NCBI GenBank assembly: GCA_023419315.1
Contig: JAEZYE010000024.1
Location: 105,699 to 169,698 of the forward strand
Source of the DNA: Pseudomonadota bacterium
GTDB lineage: Bacteria > Pseudomonadota > Gammaproteobacteria > Xanthomonadales > Xanthomonadaceae
DNA: 64,000 bases
Reading direction: 5' to 3'
Every line of letters starts with the position of its first letter. The first letter of the stretch is position 1. Below the pieces are notes generated by a model. The model was not told the origin of the DNA. It saw nothing but the letters and a program-made list of their open reading frames with translations, and did not search any database. This document shows, in pieces, positions 45,378-53,019 of the stretch. Both the position numbers and the translations under genes were made by a program.

Positions 45378-45411
45378 GCGGCCGATGCGATCGTGATGAT
45401 CCATCGGCCGC
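45378..45411. terminator. Inverted repeat between the oxygenase and SDR genes
   Basis: A 10-bp perfect stem, GCGGCCGATG / CATCGGCCGC, with a 14-nt loop in the 43-bp gap between convergent genes. There is no clear T-run on the plus side. It is a possible bidirectional transcript end. Confidence 0.45.
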
Positions 45412-45415
45412 GGTT

Positions 45416-46219
45416 TCAATCGGCCCGGCGAATCTTCCGGGAATTCCGGCTCATCAGGCGAAAGCGCGCATGGTCGGACAGATGCCGGCCGATGCGATGC
45501 ATCCAGAGGTAGCGCCAGCCCGGCACGACGATCACGCGATCACGTTCCAGCGCATCAATGCCGGCGCGCGCCACCGCGTCGCTCTGCAGCCAGAGCGACT
45601 TCGGCAGGCGGGACATCATTGCGCGAGTGCCAATCACATCGTGGAATTCGGACCAGGTGAATCCCGGGCACAGCGCGCAGACCTTCACGCCGCGATCGGC
45701 GTTTTCCTGCGCCAGCGATTCGCTGAACTTGATGAGGAACGCTTTTGCCGCCGCGTAGAGCGTCTGCCCGTTCGAACCGGGCATCAGGCCGGCGAATGAC
45801 GCCACGTTGAGAATGCGCCCATCGGGGAAGCTGCGCAGCGACGGCAGCAGTCGCCAGGTCAGTTCGCAGACCGAGGTGATCATCACCTGCAGGAAATCGG
45901 CGTGCGCCGGCCATGTATTGCTCGCGTAGCGGCCGGGGACCCCATAACCCGCGTTGTTCACCACCACGCGAATCGACAGGCCGCGCGACTCCAGCATGTC
46001 GCACACGCGACTGACGGCATCCGGTTGCGCCAGATCGGCGGCGATCACTTCCACCGGCACGCGCGCGCGCAGTTCTTCGGCCAGTGCCTGCAGGCGATCC
46101 TCACGTCGCGCGGTGATCACCAACGGGACGCCGCGTCGCGCGTACTCGCGTGCGATTTCCGCACCGATGCCACTGGAAGCGCCGGTGATCAAGGCGTAGC
46201 CGAGGGAAGGCGAGGGCAT
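45416..46219 (-). CDS. Short-chain dehydrogenase/reductase
   Basis: This 267-residue protein is a classical SDR: cofactor motif ITGASSGIGAEIAREYARRG, VVNNAGYG, the catalytic Ser in ILNVASFAGLMPG, and the YxxxK motif in TLYAAAKAFL. The C-terminus is basic with hydrophobic stretches (IVVPGWRYLWMHRIGRHL), as in acyl-lipid-acting SDRs such as the DltE/SadH types. The substrate is not evident. The start at 46219 (MPSPSLGYALITGASSG) is preferred because the upstream in-frame residues lack family similarity. It lies between glmM and tpiA on the opposite strand. Confidence 0.9.
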   Translation of the reverse strand: MPSPSLGYALITGASSGIGAEIAREYARRGVPLVITARREDRLQALAEELRARVPVEVIAADLAQPDAVSRVCDMLESRGLSIRVVVNNAGYGVPGRYASNTWPAHADFLQVMITSVCELTWRLLPSLRSFPDGRILNVASFAGLMPGSNGQTLYAAAKAFLIKFSESLAQENADRGVKVCALCPGFTWSEFHDVIGTRAMMSRLPKSLWLQSDAVARAGIDALERDRVIVVPGWRYLWMHRIGRHLSDHARFRLMSRNSRKIRRAD

Positions 46220-46349
46220 CCGATGTCTCCTGCAATGGGGCGGTTTGCGCATCGTATGGCCTGCCGTGACCGGAATCGGCCGCGCTCGCATGGGAACGAG
46301 CGGGTACTTCGGCTATCCTTGCGCGTCCAACTGGACAGGAATTGGTCTT

Positions 46350-47108
46350 ATGCGGCGCAAGATCGTGGCGGGAAACTGGAAGCTCCACGGAGATCGCAAG
46401 TTCGCCTATTCGCTGATGGACGAGATCGCCGCGGGCCTGCCGCAATCCGGCGTGGACATTCTGATCCTGCCGCCGCTGCCGTACCTGGGCGAACTCGTCG
46501 AGGACTATGCGCCGCGCGGCATCTGGCTGGGCGCGCAGGACGTCAGCAGCAACGAGAAGGGCGCCTATACCGGCGAGGTGTCGGCGTCCATGCTGCGCGA
46601 CGTGGGCGCGACCCACGGGCTGGTGGGCCATTCGGAGCGCCGCCAGTACCACGGCGAAAGCAATCAACTGGTCGCGCGCAAGTTCGTTGCCGCCTGCAAC
46701 GCCGGCCTCATCCCCGTGCTGTGCGTGGGTGAAACCCTGGAACAGCGCGATGCCGGCCAGACCGAGCAGATCGTCGGCGCCCAACTGGCGGCGGTCATCG
46801 AAGCCGCAGGCGTGGCGGCGTTCGAGCGCGCGGTGGTGTCCTATGAACCGGTCTGGGCCATCGGCACCGGCCGTACGGCTACGCCCGCCCAGGCGCAGGC
46901 CGTCCATGCCTTCCTGCGTGGCGAACTCGCAGCCCACGATGCTAGAATCGCCGGCTCGCTGCCCATCCTGTATGGCGGCAGCGTCAAGCCTGACAACGCT
47001 TCGGAACTGTTCTCGCAGCCTGATGTCGATGGAGGGCTCGTGGGCGGTGCATCGCTGGTGGCCAGCGATTTCATCGCCATCGCGAAGGCCGCGGCGCGTC
47101 CGCAATGA
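46350..47108 (+). CDS. tpiA: Triosephosphate isomerase
   Basis: TpiA interconverts dihydroxyacetone phosphate and glyceraldehyde 3-phosphate. The 252-residue protein begins MRRKIVAGNWKLHGDRKF with the catalytic Lys in GNWKLHG. His is in LVGHSERRQYHGE and the catalytic base is Glu166 in SYEPVWAIGTG; the phosphate loop is LYGGSVKPDNA. The ATG at 46350 is set by the conserved N-terminus. It is followed by secG after 41 bp, a gene order conserved across proteobacteria. Confidence 0.98.
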   Translation: MRRKIVAGNWKLHGDRKFAYSLMDEIAAGLPQSGVDILILPPLPYLGELVEDYAPRGIWLGAQDVSSNEKGAYTGEVSASMLRDVGATHGLVGHSERRQYHGESNQLVARKFVAACNAGLIPVLCVGETLEQRDAGQTEQIVGAQLAAVIEAAGVAAFERAVVSYEPVWAIGTGRTATPAQAQAVHAFLRGELAAHDARIAGSLPILYGGSVKPDNASELFSQPDVDGGLVGGASLVASDFIAIAKAAARPQ

Positions 47109-47149
47109 CGCTGGCCGCGGACAGACAACTGTTTCGGGACTGATTCCAG

Positions 47150-47605
47150 ATGATGCTGATCCTCAATGTGGTCTACGTGCTGATCGCCATCGCGATCATC
47201 GTGCTGGTGCTGATGCAGCGTGGCTCCGGTGCGCAGGCCGGTTCCGGGTTCGGCGCGGGCGCGTCGGGCACGGTGTTCGGTTCGCGTGGCGCATCCAACT
47301 TCCTGTCCAAGAGCACGAAGTGGCTGGCGATCGCATTCTTCGGCATCACGCTTTTCATGGCCTGGCACGCATCGCACAGCGCGCGTCCGCAGACCGGTCC
47401 CAATCTTGGCGTGATGGCGGGCAGCACGACCGCAGCGCCGGCCGCGCCCGCCGCAGGCGAACTGCCCGCAGCGCCGCAGCCTTCGACCGTGCCGAGCGCG
47501 CCGGTCCAGCAACCGGCGCCGGCCGAAGCCGCGCCGCAACAGACTGAACAGCCTGCGCCGGAAAGCAGCACGCCGCCCGCGCAGAATCCGCCACAAGGCG
47601 GCTGA
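47150..47605 (+). CDS. secG: Protein translocase subunit SecG
   Basis: SecG is a small membrane subunit that assists SecYE in preprotein export. The 151-residue protein has two membrane helices, LNVVYVLIAIAIIVLVLMQRG and WLAIAFFGITLFMAWHA. They are separated by the conserved glycine-rich cytoplasmic loop GSGAQAGSGFGAGASGTVFG and SRGASNFLSKSTKW. It is longer than E. coli SecG (110) because of a C-terminal tail of about 75 residues rich in Pro, Ala and Gln. Position between tpiA and tRNA-Leu(GAG) is typical. Confidence 0.97.
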   Translation: MMLILNVVYVLIAIAIIVLVLMQRGSGAQAGSGFGAGASGTVFGSRGASNFLSKSTKWLAIAFFGITLFMAWHASHSARPQTGPNLGVMAGSTTAAPAAPAAGELPAAPQPSTVPSAPVQQPAPAEAAPQQTEQPAPESSTPPAQNPPQGG

Positions 47606-47613
47606 ACTCGGGC

Positions 47614-47619
47614 TACAAT
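47614..47619 (+). promoter_or_regulatory. Probable -10 box for tRNA-Leu
   Basis: TACAAT, 39 bp upstream of the tRNA start and 8 bp past the secG stop. The -35 region is not clear; read-through from secG is also possible. Confidence 0.45.
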
Positions 47620-47658
47620 AGCCGGCCTCGCATCACCCGCGATGCGAAACGTTTCAAA

Positions 47659-47743
47659 GCCCAGGTGGCGGAATTGGTAGACGCACTACCTTGAGGTGGT
47701 AGCGGCGAAAGCTGTAGGGGTTCGAGTCCCCTCTTGGGCACCA
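47659..47743 (+). tRNA. tRNA-Leu(GAG)
   Basis: An 85-nt type II tRNA with encoded CCA. The acceptor GCCCAGG pairs with CUUGGGC (one G-U), the D-arm contains GGUAGAC, the anticodon loop is UUGAGGU (anticodon GAG), a long variable arm is present, and the T-loop is GGGGUUCGAGUCCCC. It reads CUC/CUU leucine codons. It lies between secG and the nuo operon, as does leuU in many gammaproteobacteria. Confidence 0.97.
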
Positions 47744-47792
47744 ATCGCGACGACGAAGACATTCACGCCTTCGCTCGATGCAGACGCAGAGC

Positions 47793-47820
47793 AAAAGCCC
47801 GCGAAAGCGGGCTTTTCTTT
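47793..47820 (+). terminator. Rho-independent terminator after tRNA-Leu
   Basis: A perfect 10-bp stem, AAAAGCCCGC / GCGGGCTTTT, with a GAAA tetraloop, followed by CTTTT. It lies 50 bp after the tRNA and separates it from the nuo operon. Confidence 0.92.
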
Positions 47821-47852
47821 TGGTCTACGCGGCGTGAAGCCCCGGTAAAACG

Positions 47853-47882
47853 TTTACGAGCCCGTTCATCGAAAGGTACAAT
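47853..47882 (+). promoter_or_regulatory. Probable promoter of the nuo operon
   Basis: TTTACG (-35) and TACAAT (-10) are separated by 18 bp. The box lies downstream of the terminator and about 258 bp upstream of the nuoA GTG, so it would give a long leader. Confidence 0.5.
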
Positions 47883-48140
47883 TCCGCCGATCCATTCCAG
47901 GTCAGGTACGAGTTGCGGAAGGGCCTGGTGGGATTGTTTCCGGTATCGCTCGCGGTGCCGGGACACGGCGGATGCCGAGGCGGAACGACGAAGCGACCTT
48001 CCGTTCACCGAGGCTCCTTGCGCACCTGCGCAAACCGCGCGTACCACGCGGTCCCTGGCGGAAAGCAGTGCCCCACGTCGACGGGCCGCGTGCAAGCGCG
48101 GAATGCGACGCAGGGCAGATAGGACAAGAAGAGAAACAAA

Positions 48141-48487
48141 GTGCTGGCCAACTATCTGCCGACCCTGTTGTTCCTGATCGTCGCCACCGGCATCGGCGTT
48201 GCGCTGATCATCGCCGGACGCGTGATGGGCCCGCGCCGCCCCGACGCACAGAAACTGTCGCCGTACGAATGCGGCTTCGAAGCTTTCGAAGACCCGCGCA
48301 TGAAGTTCGACGTGCGCTACTACCTCATCGCCATCCAGTTCATCGTCTTCGATCTGGAAATCATCTTTATCGTCCCGTGGACCCTGGTCTTCCAGGAGCT
48401 CGGCGCGCGCGCACTGGTCACGATGGGCCTGTTCGTCGGCATGCTGTTCCTCGGCTTCATTTACGTTTGGAAGAAGGGAGCGCTCGA

Positions 48488-48497
<10 letters not shown>
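48141..48497 (+). CDS. nuoA: NADH-quinone oxidoreductase subunit A
   Basis: NuoA is a three-helix membrane subunit of complex I at the junction of the peripheral and membrane arms. The 118-residue protein has helices at about residues 4-25, 64-84 and 92-112. It carries the conserved loop KLSPYECGFEAFEDPRMKFDVRYYLIAIQFIVFDLEI with the quinone-site cysteine. The start is GTG at 48141, preceded by a purine-rich ribosome-binding stretch. Its TGA overlaps the nuoB start. It is the first gene of a fourteen-gene operon. Confidence 0.97.
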
Positions 48498-49042
<545 letters not shown>

Positions 49043-49096
49043 TCGCCGCAGCGTTCCGTTCCAACCGTTTTCCTTTTCGAGAGCACGCTACGCCCC

Positions 49097-49822
49097 ATGG
49101 CCGAGCAAGCTGCAAATTTCCCCGACCGGCTGCGTTCGCGTTTCGCCGATGCGGTGGTCATCGTGTCCGAACCGCGCGGCGAGGTCACCCTCGAAGTGCC
49201 TGCCACGTCCTGGCATGACACCTGCCGCACGCTGCGTGACGAATTCGGTTTCGAGCAGGCGGTCGACGTCTGCGGCGTCGACTACCTCGGTTACGGCAGC
49301 GCCGAATGGGACACGTCCGACGTTTCCTCGGAAGGCTTCAGCCGTGGCGTCGAGGGTTTCGGGCCTGGCCGCTTCAACTGGGAACAGCGTCCGCGTGGCG
49401 CGGGCCCGGAGCGCCGGTTCGCTGTCGTTCTGCATCTGCTTTCGTACCAGCACAACCAGCGCCTGCGCGTGCGTTGCTTCGCACCGAACGATGATCTGCC
49501 GGTCGTGGCGTCGGTTACCGATTTGTGGGCGGGCACGAACTGGTTCGAACGCGAGGCGTTCGATCTCTATGGCATCGTGTTCCAGGGCCACCCGGATCTG
49601 CGCCGCATCCTGACCGACTACGGATTCGTGGGACATCCGTTCCGCAAGGATTTCCCGCTGATCGGCAACGTCGAAGTCCGCTACGACGAAGAGAAGAAGC
49701 GCGTGGTCTACGAACCCGTCACCTCGGTGGAGCCGCGTGTCGGCGTGCCGCGCGTCATTCGTGACGATGCGCGCTACCAGACCGCGCAGGGCGAAGCCGC
49801 CACGGGCGAGGGCAGCAAGTGA
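49097..49822 (+). CDS. nuoC: NADH-quinone oxidoreductase subunit C
   Basis: NuoC is a peripheral-arm subunit that packs against NuoD near the quinone site. The 241-residue protein has the conserved RCFAPNDDLPVVASVTDLW and the signature WFEREAFDLYGIVFQGHPDLRRILTDYGF. It is a separate gene here, not fused to nuoD as in E. coli. An insertion near residues 75-100 (SEGFSRGVEGFGPGRFNWEQ) makes it longer than minimal homologues. Its TGA overlaps the nuoD ATG (TGATG). Confidence 0.97.
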   Translation: MAEQAANFPDRLRSRFADAVVIVSEPRGEVTLEVPATSWHDTCRTLRDEFGFEQAVDVCGVDYLGYGSAEWDTSDVSSEGFSRGVEGFGPGRFNWEQRPRGAGPERRFAVVLHLLSYQHNQRLRVRCFAPNDDLPVVASVTDLWAGTNWFEREAFDLYGIVFQGHPDLRRILTDYGFVGHPFRKDFPLIGNVEVRYDEEKKRVVYEPVTSVEPRVGVPRVIRDDARYQTAQGEAATGEGSK

Positions 49823-51126
49823 TGAGTACGCAACAGTCCCCCCTGCCGTTCGCCAGCAACGCGACCGAGGCCAAGCAGGAAATCCGCAACTACACGCTGA
49901 ATTTCGGCCCGCAGCATCCGGCCGCGCACGGCGTGCTCCGCCTGATCCTGGAAATGGACGGCGAGACGGTGATGCGGGCGGATCCGCACGTTGGCCTGCT
50001 CCATCGCGGCACCGAAAAACTGGCCGAGTCCAAGCCGTTCAACCAGTCCATCGGTTACATGGATCGACTCGACTACGTGTCGATGATGTGCAATGAGCAC
50101 GCCTACGTGCGTGCCATCGAAACGCTGATGGGCATCGAAGCGCCGGAACGCGCCCAGTATGTCCGGACGATGTTCGACGAGATCACCCGCATCCTCAACC
50201 ACCTGATGTGGATCGGTTCCAATGCGCTCGACCTCGGCGCAATGGCGGTGATGCTCTATGCGTTCCGCGAACGCGAAGAACTGATGGATTGCTACGAGGC
50301 GGTGAGCGGTGCGCGCATGCACGCCACCTACTACCGTCCCGGCGGTGTCTATCGCGATCTGCCGGATCGCATGCCGAAGTACAAGGAGTCGCGCTGGCAC
50401 AAGGGCAATGCGCTCAAGCGCCTCAACGGCGCGCGCGAAGGCTCGCTGCTGGACTTCCTCGAGGATTTCACCCGCGAGTTCCCCAAGCGTGTCGACGAGT
50501 ACGAAACCCTGCTCACCGACAACCGCATCTGGAAGCAGCGCACTGTCGGTATCGGTGTGATCTCGCCGGAAGAAGCGCGCGCCTGGGGCATGACCGGCGT
50601 GATGCTGCGCGGTTCGGGCATCGCCTGGGATCTGCGCAAGAAGCAGCCGTATGCGCGTTACGACGCGGTGGATTTCGACATCCCGGTCGGCGTCAATGGC
50701 GACTGCTATGACCGCTACCTCGTCCGCGTGGCCGAGATGCGCGAATCCAACCGCATCATCAGCCAGTGCGTGAAGTGGCTGAAGGCCAATCCCGGCCCGG
50801 TGATGGTGAAGAACTTCAAGGTCGCCCCTCCCAAGCGTGAGGAGATGAAGGACGACATGGAAGCCTTGATCCACCACTTCAAGCTGTTCAGCGAAGGCTA
50901 TTGCGTGCCCGCCGGTGAAACCTATGCGGCGGTGGAAGCGCCGAAGGGCGAATTCGGCTGCTATCTGGTGTCGGACGGCGCGAACAAGCCGTTCCGCCTG
51001 AAGGTACGCGCCCCGGGCTTCGCCCATCTTTCTTCCATGGATGCCATCGTGCGCGGCCACATGCTGCCCGACGTGGTCGCCATGATTGGCACTTACGATC
51101 TCGTATTTGGTGAGGTGGACCGATGA
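49822..51126 (+). CDS. nuoD: NADH-quinone oxidoreductase subunit D
   Basis: NuoD (49-kDa homologue) forms much of the quinone-binding cavity. The 434-residue protein has NFGPQHPAAHGVLRLILEMDGE, HRGTEKLAESKPFNQSIGYMDRLDYVSMMCNEHAY with the conserved His and Tyr at the quinone head group, and MDAIVRGHMLPDVVAMIGTYDLVFGEVDR at the end. Either GTG at 49819 or ATG at 49822 could start it; ATG is preferred. The nuoE ATG overlaps its stop codon. Confidence 0.98.
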   Translation: MSTQQSPLPFASNATEAKQEIRNYTLNFGPQHPAAHGVLRLILEMDGETVMRADPHVGLLHRGTEKLAESKPFNQSIGYMDRLDYVSMMCNEHAYVRAIETLMGIEAPERAQYVRTMFDEITRILNHLMWIGSNALDLGAMAVMLYAFREREELMDCYEAVSGARMHATYYRPGGVYRDLPDRMPKYKESRWHKGNALKRLNGAREGSLLDFLEDFTREFPKRVDEYETLLTDNRIWKQRTVGIGVISPEEARAWGMTGVMLRGSGIAWDLRKKQPYARYDAVDFDIPVGVNGDCYDRYLVRVAEMRESNRIISQCVKWLKANPGPVMVKNFKVAPPKREEMKDDMEALIHHFKLFSEGYCVPAGETYAAVEAPKGEFGCYLVSDGANKPFRLKVRAPGFAHLSSMDAIVRGHMLPDVVAMIGTYDLVFGEVDR

Positions 51127-51650
51127 GGGCCACAGGCAATTTTGAAATGACGCAGAACGTCGATCCCCTGGTGGCGCTGAGCGACAAGACGCGCGCGCAC
51201 ATCGATCACTGGCTGACCAAGTTCCCGCCGGACCGCAAGCGCTCCGCCGTGCTGCAGGGCCTGCATGCCGCGCAGGAACAGAACGATGGCTGGCTCAGCG
51301 ATGAGCTGATCGCCGCGGTCGCCAAGTATCTCGACATCCCGCCGGTGTGGGCCTACGAAGTCGCGAGCTTCTATTCGATGTTCGAAACCGAGAAGGTCGG
51401 CCGCAACAACGTCGCCTTCTGCACCAACATCAGCTGCTGGCTCAATGGTGCCGAAGATCTGGTCAAGCACGCCGAGCAGAAGCTCGGCTGCAAGCTGGGC
51501 GAGTCCACCGCTGACGGCCGTGTATACCTGAAGCGCGAAGAAGAATGCGTGGCGGCCTGCTGCGGCGCGCCGGTCGTGGTCATCAACGGCCACTATCACG
51601 AGAAGCTGACGCCGGCCCAGGTCGACGAGCTGCTGGACGGGTTGGAGTAA
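51123..51650 (+). CDS. nuoE: NADH-quinone oxidoreductase subunit E
   Basis: NuoE carries the [2Fe-2S] cluster N1a of the NADH-dehydrogenase module. The 175-residue thioredoxin-like protein has the four ligands as FCTNISCWLNG and EECVAACCGAPVVVING. VWAYEVASFYSMFETEKVG is typical of the helical N-terminal part. The ATG at 51123 overlaps the nuoD stop; an internal ATG at 51147 (MTQNVDPLVALSD) is an alternative start. nuoF begins 4 bp after its stop. Confidence 0.96.
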   Translation: MRATGNFEMTQNVDPLVALSDKTRAHIDHWLTKFPPDRKRSAVLQGLHAAQEQNDGWLSDELIAAVAKYLDIPPVWAYEVASFYSMFETEKVGRNNVAFCTNISCWLNGAEDLVKHAEQKLGCKLGESTADGRVYLKREEECVAACCGAPVVVINGHYHEKLTPAQVDELLDGLE

Positions 51651-51654
51651 GCGC

Positions 51655-53019
51655 ATGGCACATCATCCGCACGCTTCCGAGGGCTACGGCCCGGTCGGTC
51701 CGGCGCCGAAGGAACATCAGGTCGTCTACACGACCTTGCATTTCGACAAGCCGTGGTCGTACGAGAACTACCTCAAGACTGGGGGCTACAGTGCGCTGCG
51801 CCGGATCATCGAAGAGAAGATCCCGCCGGCGGACGTCGTCGAAATGGTCAAGCAGTCCGGCCTGCGTGGCCGCGGCGGCGCGGGCTTCCCGACCGGCCTG
51901 AAGTGGAGCTTCATGCCCAAGGGCGACATGCAGAAGTACATCCTCTGCAACTCGGATGAATCCGAACCCGGCACGGCGAAGGATCGCGACATCCTGCGCT
52001 TCAATCCGCATGCCGTCATCGAAGGCATGGCCATCGCGTGCTACGCGACGGGTTCCACCGTGGGCTACAACTACCTGCGCGGCGAGTTCCACCACGAGCC
52101 GTTCGAGCATCTGGAAGAAGCGACGGCCGAAGCCTACAAGCATGGCTGGCTGGGCAAGAACATTCTCGGCGCCGGCGTCGATATCGACATCTTCAATGCG
52201 CTGGGCGCGGGCGCCTACATCTGCGGCGAAGAAACCGCGTTGATGGAGTCGCTGGAAGGCAAGAAGGGCCAGCCGCGTTTCAAGCCGCCGTTCCCGGCCA
52301 ACTTCGGCCTGTACGGCAAGCCGACGACGATCAACAACACCGAGACGTATGCTTCGGTGCCGGCCATCATCCGCAATGGCGCGGAATGGTTCCTCAACCT
52401 GGGCAAGCCGAACAACGGCGGTCCCAAGGTGTTTTCGGTATCGGGCCATGTGGCGCGGCCGGGCAACCATGAAATCCGACTGGGCACGCCGTTCGCCGAA
52501 CTGCTGGAAATGTGTGGCGGCATGCGCGAAGGCCGCACCATCAAGGCGGTGATCCCGGGCGGCTCATCGATGCCGGTGCTTCCGGGCGACGTCATGATGG
52601 ACCTCACGATGGACTATGACAGCATCCAGAAGGCCGGTTCCGGCCTGGGTTCGGGCGCGGTCATCGTGATGGACGACACCACGTGCATGGTGCGCGCATG
52701 CCAGCGGATCGCACGCTTCTACTTCAAGGAAAGCTGCGGCCAGTGCACGCCGTGCCGCGAAGGCACCGGCTGGATGTATCGCATGCTGACCCGCATTGCC
52801 GAGCAGAAGGCGACGCTGGACGACCTGCACATGCTGAAGGCCGCTGCCGGCCAGATCGAAGGCCACACCATCTGTGCCTTCGGCGAAGCCGCCGCCTGGC
52901 CGGTGCAGGGTTTCCTGCGTCATTTCTGGCACGAATTCGAATACGCGATCGTCAACAAGCGTTTCCTGGTCGACGACCAGCGCGCGGGCACGGTCATTGA
53001 AGGCAAGGTGGCCGCATGA
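51655..53019 (+). CDS. nuoF: NADH-quinone oxidoreductase subunit F
   Basis: NuoF binds NADH and FMN and carries cluster N3. The 454-residue protein has the FMN/NADH-binding GLRGRGGAGFPTGLKWSF, the second FMN segment CNSDESEPGTAKDRDIL, AYICGEETALMESLEG, and N3 ligands in ESCGQCTPCREGTGW plus HTICAFGEAAAWP. The length is normal. Its TGA overlaps the nuoG start (ATGA). Confidence 0.98.
   Translation: MAHHPHASEGYGPVGPAPKEHQVVYTTLHFDKPWSYENYLKTGGYSALRRIIEEKIPPADVVEMVKQSGLRGRGGAGFPTGLKWSFMPKGDMQKYILCNSDESEPGTAKDRDILRFNPHAVIEGMAIACYATGSTVGYNYLRGEFHHEPFEHLEEATAEAYKHGWLGKNILGAGVDIDIFNALGAGAYICGEETALMESLEGKKGQPRFKPPFPANFGLYGKPTTINNTETYASVPAIIRNGAEWFLNLGKPNNGGPKVFSVSGHVARPGNHEIRLGTPFAELLEMCGGMREGRTIKAVIPGGSSMPVLPGDVMMDLTMDYDSIQKAGSGLGSGAVIVMDDTTCMVRACQRIARFYFKESCGQCTPCREGTGWMYRMLTRIAEQKATLDDLHMLKAAAGQIEGHTICAFGEAAAWPVQGFLRHFWHEFEYAIVNKRFLVDDQRAGTVIEGKVAA

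Larger units (their letters stand above)
47744..48140 (+). other. Leader region between tRNA-Leu and nuoA
   Basis: This 397-bp gap contains the tRNA terminator (47793-47820) and a candidate nuo promoter (47853-47882), then about 250 bp of GC-rich leader with no gene I can support. A purine-rich stretch (AGGACAAGAAGAGAAAC) lies just before the nuoA GTG. The long leader could be structured or carry regulation, but I see no known riboswitch. Confidence 0.6.

Noticed and set aside
47734..48177. 147-codon frame between tRNA-Leu and nuoA
   Set aside because: It starts at the tRNA end, runs through a strong terminator and overlaps nuoA out of frame; composition is Arg-rich noise.
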